64,000 bases of DNA, from assembly GCA_030295235.1 (NCBI GenBank), contig AP026130.1, positions 806,001-870,000 of the forward strand, in the 5' to 3' direction. The stretch comes from Fistulifera solaris. Lineage: Eukaryota; Bacillariophyta; Bacillariophyceae; Naviculales; Stauroneidaceae. A program made the position numbers and the translations under genes. Below the pieces are notes generated by a model. That model searched no databases, was not told where the DNA came from, and saw only the letters and a list, made by a program, of their open reading frames with translations. Each line of letters starts with the position of its first letter. Positions within the stretch are counted from its first letter, which is position 1. Positions 53,914-64,000 of this stretch are shown in pieces.

Positions 53914-54527
53914 TTTACCGTCGAGTACCAGTACTTTGTCTTTACACAAGAAAGGCTATGGACTGTTTGATCTTGTTGACAATAATCACCGCGTGATACT
54001 ACGATGATCGAGGTCTCCGTAAAATTTTCTGGAATGAAATACAACTGGTCCAGAATTTCTGGACCACCCCAGAATTTCTGTATCAATGAAATGCAACTGG
54101 TCCAGAATTTCTGGACCACCCCAGAATTTCTGTATCAATGAAATGCAACTGGTCCAGAATTTCTGGACCACCCCAGAATTTCTGTATCAATGAAATACAA
54201 CTGGTCCAGAATTTCTGGACCAGCCCAAAATTTCTGTATCAATGAAATGCAACTAAAACACACCGTATTCAGATTTTCTGGAAATTACACAGAATTTCTT
54301 TATAGCCACATGGAGTGAACGGATTATGAGGAGTCTCGGAAGGATGAAAAGCTCATTACCTAAAGGCATTCTCCTCCACCGAAGTCAAAAATTGTTTTTT
54401 CTTTTCTTTTTTGCGCCAAACGAGAAAACATCGGATTGCCATCTTCTCTTCCAGGAATGAAACAGAGAAAACAAAAGACAGTGAAATAGTTGAGTCTCAA
54501 AAGAAGAAAGAAAGGAGTGAAACAGCC
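53914..54527. other. Divergent intergenic region with 52-bp array
   Basis: This spacer between the cyclophilin and TSR1 genes is dominated by the family 1 array at 54040-54300. No gene is seen in it. Confidence 0.75.
54040..54305. repeat. 52-bp tandem array of paired palindromes (family 1), nearly identical units
   Basis: The palindrome CCAGAATTTCTGG starts at 54050, 54102, 54154 and 54206, an exact 52-bp period. Each unit reads GGTCCAGAATTTCTGGACC, then ACCC, then CAGAATTTCTGTATCA, then ATGAAATGCAACT. Copies differ by very few bases, so this array looks young or homogenised. A degenerate unit with CAGATTTTCTGG and ACAGAATTTCTTT follows to about 54302. Confidence 0.92.
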
Positions 54528-57176
54528 ATGCCGGGACATCATCACCGCGCGGGCGGTTTGCGTCAGAGCAACAAAAAGAACAAACGGACCAAAGCTTCCA
54601 AACGCAGCGTCGCTCGTGCGGCCGGAGGAAAAGTCATGGGCAGGACGAGTGCTTTGCATGGTATTGCGCAACAAAGCAAAGCCGATCGACGCAATCATCT
54701 GCAACAACGACGAGATGCCAAGCGCACCGAGCTTTTGCGCAAACGTCGGGGAGTCGATGGTCAACCGGCTCCTCCCCGGGTCGTCGGTATCATTGCCTTG
54801 GGAAAAGAACCATCGGTGATTGAGGAACGAGTCCGCGATGTGTTGATCAAAGATGCGGACAAAATTGTTCGACCGCATTATGCGGAACAAGCCACCGTGT
54901 CGTGTCGATATGAAGTGCACAAGAAGCAGGGAAATTTGACGGTTCTGACGTGTGGAACGGCGTTTGCACATTACGGCGAAGGTGATAACGCTGCGGTCTT
55001 AGCTGCTCTCGACTTGGCGCGAGTTTGTGATTTGATGGTTTTTGTCTTGGATGGGAATGCTACGAAGCTGGAGACTGACATTTCAGAGATTCATATTGGA
55101 AGTAGTCACATGGATACTTCTTCCCAAAAGGGATCGTCTGTTGCGGCAAACGAATGGGATCATTTGATTAGCGAACGTGGTGACCGTATTTTGACAGCAC
55201 TGAAAGCTCAGGGACTTCCATCGTTACTTACTCTGTTACTGAACACGGAGATTGCCTTGGACGATGCCATGACAATGCAAAGCACAAAAAGTCTACGTAG
55301 ACTCAAAGTCAAACGAAATCTTGAACTCAAAGATATGCCAGTCGCTTTGCAACGACCGAATTTGGAACCGGAAATGACAAAGTCATCGAGATTGACTTGG
55401 ATCAGAAGAGCAAGGACGAAATGATGGACGAAGATGTCGAGACGTTTTCTGTGACGGACAAAATAAAAACGCAGTCCATCGCTAACTTTGTTCGCGCGGT
55501 ATGTTCCATGTCCGCCTCACCGTCCAAGTGGGTCGAAGCATCTCCACGGCCCTATGTGCTCTCCGATTCTTACAAATACGACCATGCCACCAAGGAGCTC
55601 CACCTGACTGGATTCGTTCGTGGACCGATTCCATTGAATGTAAATGCCTTGTTCCACATTCCTGGAGTTGGAACACATCTGTGCAAAATTATAAAAGAAG
55701 ATGCGGCGCCGTTATCGCGGAGGAAAGAGACTAGTAAACCTACCATAGAGTCTGATCCAGATTTACAGGAAAGTCTTGATATGTTTGCTTCTCCCGACGC
55801 TTTGGAAGGTGAACAGAATCTTATTGGTTTCGATGAGGAGGAAGAAGATATGGAAAATGAGACTGATGGTGACCGATTTGCTCGACCTGCTGGTTGGTCG
55901 GATTACCAATCTGCTTGGTTAGACGCCGTGGACGAAGACGCTGCTAGTGAGCACGAAGATAATGGCGAGCTAGCGGACGAGTTAAATGCCAAGTTTAATG
56001 AATCATCGAAGCAAGCGGACATGGATTTAGAAGATTCAAATATTATTTCACCAGAAGAACGACACATGCTGCACGAACAGCGTAGAAAAGAAAACACGGA
56101 GCATCAGGAATTCCCGGATGAGGTTCAAGTTGACGAAAATGTGAACGCTCGAGACCGCTTTGCCAGATACCGATCCTTGAAAATTTTCCGCAAATCACCT
56201 TGGGATCCGAAGGAGAATCTTCCTGATGATTACGCTTCAATTTTTCACATATCAAATTTCAAAACAACGCAGCGCTCAGTCATGAACTACATGAAAGACG
56301 TTGCCAAGGAAGCCGATTTTACCGAATCGAAATTTTGGGGATCCTCTTTGAAAGATTCACAAATGACCGATGATGAAAGCGAAGACGATGATCTTCTGCA
56401 AGGCCATGTACCGAGCGGTTCTTACATTACTTTGACCATGGACAATGTCGAGCCAGACGCTTTTGAGAACGTTTCCTCGGGTTCGCTGCTAGTAGCAGTA
56501 GGTCTTTTGGAACACGAAAATAAGGTGTCAGTATTGCATATGGGACTAACGAAGAATGCCGAAGTTGAGGGCCCAGAAAATCTTCCAATAAAGAGCAAAG
56601 ATACGCTCATTATTCGTTGTGGTTGGAGGACCTGGAAAGCTCGGCCAATTTTCAGTCAGCACAACTTGAATTGTGACAAGCACAAGTTTGAGCGCTATGC
56701 TCCTCCGGCCGGAGCTTTCTTTGCCGCCAGTGTGTTCGGCCCTGTTACTTATTCACCTTGTCCTGTGCTAGTTTTTCGCGAAGACAACTTTGACGAGGTG
56801 TCTCCGGATGCTGCCAGACAACAACTCGTCGCCTCGGGAAGTGTGATCGGCGCCGATGCCGAGCGCATTGTTGTAAAACGAGTCATTCTGACCGGTTACC
56901 CCGTGAGAGTCCACAAGCGCTTCGCTACCGTCAAATACATGTTCTACAACCCAGAAGACGTGAAGTGGTTCAAACCGGCCTCGTTGTACACCAAACATGG
57001 TCTTCAGGGAAATATTTTAGAAAGCGTTGGTGACCACGGGACAATGAAATGTCTATTCAATGCACCTATTAAGCAGCACGACACCGTGTGCTTGCCTCTT
57101 TAAAAGAGTATTCCCTAAGTTTGCGGAGTGCGACGCTGCAAAGAGTCATGGAGCCCCTGTGCTAAAGATTTGGTAA
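54528..57176 (+). CDS. TSR1: TSR1 pre-rRNA processing GTPase-like factor
   Basis: TSR1 is a late 40S maturation factor related to BMS1 that has lost nucleotide binding. The basic N-terminus (MPGHHHRAGGLRQSNKKNKR) is typical. The GTPase-like region RVVGIIALGKEPS lacks a P-loop Lys-Ser/Thr, and CDLMVFVLDG follows. The C-terminal half contains RFARYRSLKIFRKSPWDP, and FAASVFGPVTYSPCPVLVF and GYPVRVHKRFATVKYMFYNPEDV. Two corrections are needed. One A is missing at 55372-55374, which joins the halves as PENDKVIEIDLDQ. One extra T lies at 57099-57101, without which the end reads LPLKRVFPKF and stops at 57174-57176, matching the family's KRVFPKW ending. Otherwise the frame stops at 57103. The protein is about 880 residues. 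Confidence 0.92.
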
Positions 57177-57201
57177 GCTATGGTCAAATATAAGCATTAA
57201 C

Positions 57202-58604
57202 TTAGGTTGTCGAAGTTATTTCTTCCTTATTCCCAACCGTTGTATCAAAATCGTTGAAAAATTCTTCCACCATGTTCTCGTCCGAAACAATTAAAAGAGT
57301 AGCCAACCGAGAGACGGTCAGCTTCAGCGATGTCACAAAATACTCTTTCTCTGTTTGCGAGGCGGTCTCAAAAATCCATGAATTTTCCAAAGTTTTAATT
57401 TGTACACATCTCTCTCGTTTCGCGAATGGAAACAACTTGCGATCTATGGATGTCACATTCAGGATCCGTTTGATATCTAAAAGATCGATCGAATCCAGCA
57501 TGTCGTTGTGCTGTACAGAACTCCAACTCGTTCGATGGTGCTTCTTACACCAAACGAGTCGGGGAGCAAGCATGTTACTATGAAGAAATTGACCCCGCTC
57601 GATCCATAACGACACAGCCTGGGATTCCCGTCTTGTAGAGTCATGAAGAACAAAGGTATGTCTTGCGTTCAAAAAGGTTTGAACGGCCCATTTAGCATTA
57701 TGAACCAATCTCTCGCACATTTCAGGTACCGAATCAACCTGAGTGGCTTTCAAGGTGCTTGTTACAGTCGTCCTGTTTTTGGCGAAATCTTCGGGGTCAC
57801 TATCATAATCGTTAACGTCACGTCTATAACGCACGACCGCTGGTGACTGCTGGTTGTTGTTTTCATTCAAAATGCGGTCGCAGTCCAAAGAAGTCAGCCA
57901 GTTATTCGGCTTGACTGGTTTATTTGTTGCAGTAAAGTTGTCATTCTGTACAGCGGAAAACGAGCGTGTCTTCTTCAAAAGATCCCTTCTTTACCGTCTG
58001 ATTCATCAAAAGGATAGAGTTTGTGTCGCAATGACTCCAGCCTTTGATTCCGAGCCGAAACGTTCAATCTTCTGTGGCGAATCGTTGACTGACCATGATT
58101 TCGTTTTGTCGTGTTCGGTGGGGAATCATTACAACCCGATTTGTTTTCGGTGTTAGAGACAAAGTCAAACTGCTGCCAAGCACCACACAGCGCATCGAGG
58201 TTCACAGTCAAGCCCCATAACGAATCAATGCGATTATCATGCAAAGCGGTTTCTTGACACCAGTTCAAACTATCCTTCCCTTCCACATTCGAGTCTATGG
58301 GCACACCACCACATAAAGTCATTCGTTGCGACGAATCTCGTAACGGACTTTCTGAATCGAAGTCCGCGTTGGTGGGAAACAGGTCGTCGTCCAGCAGAGC
58401 TGTATCACTGCGATAGACTAGACAATTTTTGCAAGACGCAGGACTGTGCAAGGTCACTTCCGCCCCATCGTCACTCATGAATATGGTGGTGGTGGAAGTG
58501 GGTGACACTTTCGGAGAGGCTTTTGAACTGTCTGTGCCGAGGAGGGGAGTACCAGCAGCATTGCCACGGGATGACGATGGTCGTCGTCGTCTACTCAACC
58601 GCAT
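57202..58604 (-). CDS. Uncharacterised protein with possible PH-like domain
   Basis: The N-terminal half is polar and Ser/Asp-rich and starts MRLSRRRRPSSSRGNAAG at the ATG at 58604. It contains one Cys pair (SCKNCLVY). The C-terminal 150 residues look like a pleckstrin-homology fold. Beta-rich segments (TFVLHDSTRRESQAVSLWIERGQ) are followed by DSIDLLDIKRILNVT and KRERCVQIKTLENSWIF, with a closing helix TEKEYFVTSLKLTVSRLATLL. The fold call is by pattern only. One A/T is missing at 57977-57980; adding it joins the halves as DGKEGIFLKKTRSF. The total is about 470 residues. It is tail-to-tail with TSR1. Lipid or protein binding at membranes is possible. Confidence 0.5.
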
Positions 58605-59101
58605 CGTGATGAGCAAATACTACAGAAGAACTTTGTCATCAACAACTTTGAAAGAGACGATCATGAACAGAAACGTCTCTTCTTTCCTTTGTGAAGCTCA
58701 TGATGCTTGACATCAAGAAAAACATACAGAACGCCCCCTGCGAGAATGGCTGTTTCAAGTTTCAAAACAGGTTATTAATTTATTCAGCATGAATATTGAA
58801 TAAACACACAAGACTACTTTGTGTCATGGATTGAAACTGGAACTATCAAACAAATGTACTTCGAACATCGTTCCTTTGTGACTTTTGAAATATAGTATGG
58901 AGCACAAAGTGGTGAACGGTGCTTTCACGTGCTGAATACTTTATCGGGACTCGAAAAGAAATTAATCACGTTGCCACCAGAATTCTCTTTTCTTCTTCGA
59001 CACAAACGCACGATGATGCAGGACGGCAAATAAATTGGAAGGAACTTGCGACGACGACAACAACATCATACCCTTCCAGAAGCTAAAAGTGCGAGACGAA
59101 C
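58605..59101. other. Divergent intergenic region
   Basis: This spacer of about 500 bp lies between the PH-like and Popeye-like genes. It is AT-rich and contains none of the palindromic repeats. I recognise no gene in it. Confidence 0.5.
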
Positions 59102-60354
59102 ATGAAGAAGAACTTTATCGAGAAACTGGTACAGAATCGATTTCAATCCAAGGCAAAAATTCGTCGCATCTTAGACGAGGCCAAATCGTCCAGCGCTCAG
59201 AAACCTCTGCCTCGCTATATTACGGGCACTCGCAATGGAGTATTTTATCGCATCAAAGTTCCTCCCCCGAAAAGTATATTGCCCGATATTCCCAAGCTAC
59301 CGTCGTCTCGGCCGGCCCCTAAAAGTTTCAAGCAAGTGAAAGCAGAGCCCGAGGTGAAAAACGAGCAAGTGAGCGATGTCATTGCCCAGTTGAGTTTATG
59401 GCTCAAAAGAATTGGTCCGTTTTACTCTTCAATTGTGGCTCGGTCTGTACTCTGATAGGATACACACGGTCCGATGTCTTGGAGCTGCGAATGTTCGCCA
59501 TTGCGGGCACTTTGAGTGGTCTCATTTACAGTATTGTGGAAATTCGAAAATTTCCCCCCATGGTATGGGGCTGTCTGTTTGCGGGAATCAACGGATACAA
59601 AATCTTTGAAATTTTGAGAGAACGCAATGCGAGCGTGCATCTTTCGGCGAGCCAGGAAGAAGTTTATGTCAAGCACTTTCTTCCGCATGGTGTCACCCCG
59701 AAACAATTTGAAGCCATCGATCAGGCGGCCACGACCATGAAATTCAAAGAAGGAGAAATCATTGTCAAACAAGGCGAAAAGCATCGCTATGTCTATTTGG
59801 TTGTAACAGGAAGTACAAAAGCTAGTGCATTAGGGCGGTATATGACAGCCGCTTCGGTGAAGCCGGAGCATCATGAAAAGGAGGGTGGGGCCAGTGGGGC
59901 ATGGATTGGTGAAATGGCCATGTTGGAGTTTTTGTGGAGGAAACAAGGGGGCGGTAAAGACGAGGATTCTGCGGAACAATCTGAACAGCTGGATTCTGAC
60001 GATAGGAAACTGCCGAAGCCGGCTCCACTGAAATCGGATCGCAATATGTTCACCATCATTGCCAAAGAGGACTGTACTCTTCTTCGATGGACTTTTGACG
60101 AAATGGAACATCTAATGGAGCGCTCAACCGACATGAGATCCGCTTTGACAAGGGCGATGGCATCTGCCATTGTTGGCAAAGTAATAAACTTTACGGTTAG
60201 TCGTTCGCGGCGCCATCCATGGTCAGCATGGTTGGGTGACTGGAACAATACGGATGGAGCTAGAGTGTTTGTGGACGAGTCGGATTCATCGGCGGACGAA
60301 GATGCATCACCAACAGAGCAACTACCATCTCCCGTTATTAAGAAATTCGCTTGA
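59102..60354 (+). CDS. Popeye-like membrane protein with cyclic-nucleotide-binding fold
   Basis: After a basic Pro-rich N-terminus of about 100 residues come hydrophobic segments NWSVLLFNCGSVCTLIGYT, LRMFAIAGTLSGLIYSIV and PPMVWGCLFAGINGYKIFEIL. A domain resembling the Popeye/CRP fold follows: VYVKHFLPHGVTPKQFEAI, MKFKEGEIIVKQGEKHRYVYLVVTGS, GAWIGEMAMLEF and FTIIAKEDCTLLRWTFDEMEHLM. Animal Popeye proteins have the same order and bind cAMP. Whether this one binds is unknown, because the usual phosphate-binding cassette is not obvious. One A is missing at 59405-59408; adding it gives LWLKKNWSVLLF. The start at 59102 is the first Met after an in-frame stop. The C-terminus is acidic and Ser-rich. 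The length is about 417 residues. Confidence 0.65.
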
Positions 60355-60393
60355 TCTACTGTTTAAATTTTTATTTCTCTTACAAATGTACAA

Positions 60394-62438
60394 TTAGTTC
60401 CTTTGACAACACTCACACGCCACGCTGACATCAAAATCAGCCCATTTTCCTTCACGTTGGATTCGAAGCGTCTCTCGCAAATCTACAATCTCTTTGGAGC
60501 AGCACTTGGTTCCCTTAAGTTCCAGGCATTTGATAAGACCAACCAGCGCCCAAGGATTTTTCGGATGTAACTTTAAATCATCACGGAATACACTTTCGGA
60601 CTCGTCGACATGACCTTGTTCTAAAAGCAAACCGCCAAGGGCATGGCGTATCGGCTGCATTTTCCCCCAAGGTTCGTCGTAGTTCAACTTGTCTTGCATG
60701 TCCACTGCTTTTCTCAACAGGTCGAACGCCATTTCGTAATTCCCTTCTCGGTAAGCTATTTCACCGCGTAGCATGACGGAATCCACAGCCAAAAGGTCTT
60801 TAACTGTATTATTGTGTAGAATGCGAAACTCAGCGTCGGGGTCCTTACGTAGTTCGTCAAAATGGTCTGCCTCGGATTTCGCCTCCTCCACGGAACCCAA
60901 AGCAGCCAAAGCAAGACCGCGTGCAAAGCGGATAGAGGCTGCCCGAAACAGCATCAGCCGCGGATCTTTCGGCAGTTCTACCTCGAGCAGTTCTCTCCAA
61001 CGACCGAATCGAATCATGACATGAATTTCCAAAGCAGAATACGTTTCCAGGTACGACGTAAGATATGGAAATTCCCCGAACATCTCTTCATTTACCAATA
61101 CATTCAATTCTTTCGCCACCTCCATGCCTTTCCCCTCCATTCCTCCAAGAATAGCTCCGTAGACGGCCATATGATAATCATGAACGACGTATCCAAAATA
61201 GAAGCTCTCTTTGCCAGCAGTGGAAGGACTGATTTTCATAGCAAACTGGTCGGCCTGGATTGCGAGACAATTGTATTCGACACAGGACTCATAGTCTCCC
61301 ACCAAAACATCAATGTGCGTTGGCATATGTATCAGGTGCCCAGCATGGGGAAATCCGCTCGCAAATGACTACAAGCTTCCAAAGCCAAAGCAGGATGAGC
61401 CGACATCTCCGACAGATGAACGTACATATGACACAAGCCAGCGTGCTGTGGGTGAATTGTAAGAGCCCGCTCTAGTACGGCGCGGACTTCCACAGTATCC
61501 GGACTGTAGGGCTTGCCAGATGGAAATTCATAGAGGTTCCATGCATTTAACACCATCAACGATTCCGCCAGACAATATGCTATCTCGGGGTCCTCCGGAT
61601 ACTTCTCGTACACTTTTCTCATTGCATTCGCATAGGGTCGTCCTACAATGTCTTCACTCAGACCCGAGTCAACACCCGGAACACATGTTAGTACACGAAT
61701 GGCGGTCAGTAGTTGCGCTTCTGCATCCGAAACCAACGTCGGTCGCTCATCATCGTCATCGCGATTACTCTTTTCTTCTTCCTTATTTGACGTCCCTGTC
61801 TTCTTTCCCTTTTTTCCTTTGCCTTTCTTTCCACCTCCGCTACTCTTCCCTCGGTGCAACTTTCGTAATTCTTCAATCTTTTCCACCGCTAACCTACTGT
61901 GGCGATCTGCAACTTGTTGACTGGGAAAAATGCACAACAAATCATGCTGAGTGATGTCTTCCAAATGATTGGTTGACTCGTAATAGGCTTCGCCTTTGAA
62001 ATTATAATTCGGAGAGTGACATAGGGCGATAAAGCCATGCGCCAGAACACAGTAGGGACTCAAAGCCAAACAAGACAAGAACGCTTTGGATGCCATCTCG
62101 TGTTGATAGCTCAACATCAATCGCAATCCCAAATCAAAAAATGCCCGCGCTTCTGCATTATGATCGATATTGGAAACATTCCGTCGCTGATACGTTCCTA
62201 AATTGAAAGCCTCTCGCGCTTCTTGATGAATGGGCGAGAGCATGTTGTCTCCTTCCAGTTGCTGATGTTGCGACGGTTCTACGCCCTGTTGGATTTGCGA
62301 TTATAGATAAGAAACATAGCCCCAACTTTCCTTTTGATCCAAATGAGTCAGTCATACAAATCTTACCTGATAATGCCAAATCGGCAATTTGTGCTCCGGA
62401 ATACGATTCGTATATTCCGAAGAGACTTCTTCGATCAT
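60394..62438 (-). CDS. Tetratricopeptide-repeat protein
   Basis: This TPR-type protein has the signature of a bacterial-like TPR family: HPQHAGLCHMYVHLSEMSAHP and, after joining, ADFPHAGHLIHMPTHIDVLVGDY. Further helical repeats surround it, such as AFFDLGLRLMLSYQHEMASKAFLSCL and GGLLLEQGHVDESESVFRDDL. A Lys/Gly-rich low-complexity insert (GKSSGGGKKGKGKKGKKTG) interrupts the first half. Exon 1 runs from MIEEVSSEY at 62438 to 62367; the intron is 62286-62366; exon 2 starts GVEPSQHQQ at 62285. One C/G is missing at 61347-61350. The total is about 655 residues. The function of the family is not known to me. The C-terminus is Cys-rich (VACECCQRN). Confidence 0.75.
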
Positions 62439-62861
62439 CTTTTGATTATTTCTGTGATTGTTGTTCGACTGACGTACGACTGCGTTTTTCAACACGACGC
62501 TTTGATTCCTCTTAGACGAGTCCTCTTTTGAACCAATCGATCGCACTTGTCAATTTTTTAATAATGAGAAGTGCTTGCAAAAAAGACGCAAATGATTGAA
62601 CGACAACATGATGCGCAACAAAACGCAAAAGCTTTTGTTAACCTTATGGCCGAGGCATTTATTCGCGAACGCGCGTGAAGCGAAAGATACCAGGACAGAT
62701 GAGCAGACGAAAGTGAGTCCCGTTCTCTCTGGACTGGATAAATAGCGCTGCGCAGCAGAGCGCAATAAAAAACACGCAAATAGTGCAAGCGTTATTGGAA
62801 AAGTTGCAACAGTTTCAAAGGCTTCCAGCATTATTACTAACATCTTTTGCCCATAAGACAC
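62439..62861. other. Divergent intergenic region
   Basis: This lies between the TPR gene and the ubinuclein-like gene starts. Open frames cross it on both strands but begin with non-ATG codons, and their residues lack domain character. No repeats of the two palindrome families are seen. Confidence 0.5.
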
Positions 62862-64000
62862 ATGACAAGCGAGGAAACGAGTCCAACAAAGAGGATTCTT
62901 CGCCGGCGGCGGCACTCCCCCTCCAAACGGTTCAGTCCGTGGCGACAGCCGAAAGATGCACGCGATCCAGAATCCGCCGCCTCGCTGAGTTGGTCGTCGA
63001 GCCGTCCTCATCCGGCGACGAATCATCCTCCCACGAAATCAACCAAACAAAAGTCGACGCGCAAACTGTTTCAAGAATTCATCTTGGTACAAATCCCCCC
63101 TCAATGTCACGGCTGATTTGGGTGTCGCTATTCGGAGGACCCGCCAGAAACGCATCAAGGGATTGTTGAAAGCCTTTCCGCAGCTGAATCAGCAAAAGTC
63201 CACCACCGACGATCCGCCGATGGAGGATGGGGTCAAGGGGGATTTGACGCAAGACAAGAGTGAAGAAGAAAGTAAGGCGCAAAACAAGAAGAAGAAGAAA
63301 AAGAGGAATCAACCGCAGCCGGGGGATTTTGGAAACATTGTGGATTATTTGGAAGCCAAGTATGTGCAAGGTGTCATGGTCGACGATTCCGGATCCGAGG
63401 ACGATAATGAGGAAGGTCAGGGGTCGGTCTATTCCGAGACGAGTTTTCTCGACGATACCGATTTGCAGCGAACCGTCGCCGAGCAGGTCCTGGCGCAAAC
63501 GACAACGACCAAGCTAGAACTCCGTGATGATGGCGAATTCTTTGTCAATGTTGGTGAGCTGGAGATTGAAGAAACCGATTTAACCAAAGATGAATATGAT
63601 CCACTACAAGATACCAAGACGAAGTCTCCCAAACGAAAACGCAAGGACGCGGAGATAGACAAGGAAGAAAACGCAAAGAAGAAAAAAGAAAGTCAAGCCT
63701 GAACTTGCGGACAAGAAAGGAAAAGCGGTGCCTACATCTACCAAGAGCGCCAAAGCTAGTACTTCCGAGGAGTCGCAGAAGCCCGACACGGCAAAGACAG
63801 GGTCATCGAAGGATACTCAGAAGAAGAGCAAAGAGTGCAAGAAAATCTACGAAAATCTGTACCAAAAACTGGTCGAAATGATCAAGAAAGCCTCACCGGA
63901 AGAATTGCCGAAACGAAAAACCAAAGATAAGGTCTCCATCAAATGCCCCGATGATAAGAAACCAGGAGACACTGTTATTTTCGCCAACCCCCATGTGCGC
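62862..64000 (+). CDS. Ubinuclein/HPC2-like HIRA-complex protein, 3' partial
   Basis: The N-terminal segment RKLFQEFILVQIPLNVTADLG resembles the ubinuclein beginning. After a Lys/Asp-rich linker comes a plausible Hpc2-related domain: FGNIVDYLEAKYVQGVMVDD, then SVYSETSFLDDTDL, and KLELRDDGEFFVNVGELE. These parallel the ubinuclein order of a DSFIDN-type acidic motif followed by a GGFYINSG-type strand. The family bridges HIRA and histone H3.3-H4 for replication-independent chromatin assembly. Two extra bases are ignored: a C in 63095-63100 and an A in 63682-63687. The frame then stays open to the window end, with a helical segment KKIYENLYQKLVEMIKKASP. The ATG at 62862 is the first in frame. The assignment is by eye. 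Confidence 0.6.

Noticed and set aside
54040-54305. CRISPR array
   Set aside because: Regular 52-bp periodicity is present, but whole units are nearly identical with no unique spacers, there are no cas genes, and the context is a eukaryotic nuclear genome.
1-64000. tRNA and small RNA genes
   Set aside because: I looked for cloverleaf-like and box-like sequences by eye and found none I could defend. A tRNAscan-SE or Infernal run would settle it.

Overview
The window looks like nuclear DNA of a pennate diatom, most probably Phaeodactylum tricornutum or a close relative. This is a judgement from gene content and style, not a database match. The genes are eukaryotic: MMS19, TRAPPC10, TSR1, ribosomal proteins S4, S12 and S13, a MYST acetyltransferase, a heat shock factor, FYVE domains, RanBP1 and a ubinuclein-like protein. 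Introns are few and short (about 60-120 nt, GT-AG), spacing is tight, and one bacterial-type enzyme (RsmG) carries a diatom-like plastid leader with a Phe after the predicted signal cleavage site. I see no retroelement, LTR, DNA transposase, CRISPR array or viral gene.

Layout. 1-5.9 kb: SCO1 (5' cut off), a SLC35/TPT-type transporter and MMS19. 5.9-14.5 kb: a palindromic repeat array, a sulfotransferase and a very long soluble-adenylyl-cyclase-like gene. 14.6-24 kb: a mitochondrial helical-repeat protein, a repeat-filled divergent spacer, an ABHD11-like hydrolase, a head-to-head RPS13/RPS4 pair and a MYST acetyltransferase. 24-37 kb: a FYVE-lipase-FYVE protein, a Lys/Ala-rich AT-hook protein, plastid RsmG, two related type I membrane proteins flanking an aminopropyltransferase and an MgtE-type transporter. 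37-51 kb: a second palindrome array, EF-Ts, a ProP-like MFS transporter, a heat shock factor, RPS12, TRAPPC10, a PEX22-like protein and RanBP1. 51-64 kb: a 33-bp minisatellite, a USP-Tudor protein, a membrane cyclophilin, a third palindrome array, TSR1, a PH-like protein, a Popeye-like protein, a TPR protein and a ubinuclein-like gene running off the end.

Two patterns cut across the window. First, about 30 conserved genes or exons are interrupted by apparent one-base gains or losses, almost all inside short homopolymers, including essential genes such as RPS4 and RPS12. This is best read as consensus error of an unpolished long-read assembly, so the CDS spans below join frames across those runs. 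Second, several intergenic regions, mostly between divergently transcribed genes, hold related palindromic elements. One family is a pair of 13-bp palindromes (CCAGAATTTCTGG and ACAGAATTTCTGT types), amplified in 52-bp or about 205-bp tandem units at three loci. A second family is a hairpin (CATGACTG-AAATG-CAGTCATG type) followed about 20 bp later by a conserved ACACTTTGGGTCTATAGT-like box. These repeats are the least explained signal in the window.

Functionally the genes are mostly housekeeping: iron-sulfur and copper delivery, translation and ribosome biogenesis, vesicle traffic, chromatin and protein turnover. Signalling candidates (an sAC-like cyclase, a Popeye-like cyclic-nucleotide-binding candidate, FYVE and PH proteins) and lineage-specific surface proteins sit among them. 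No operon-like cluster is expected or seen.
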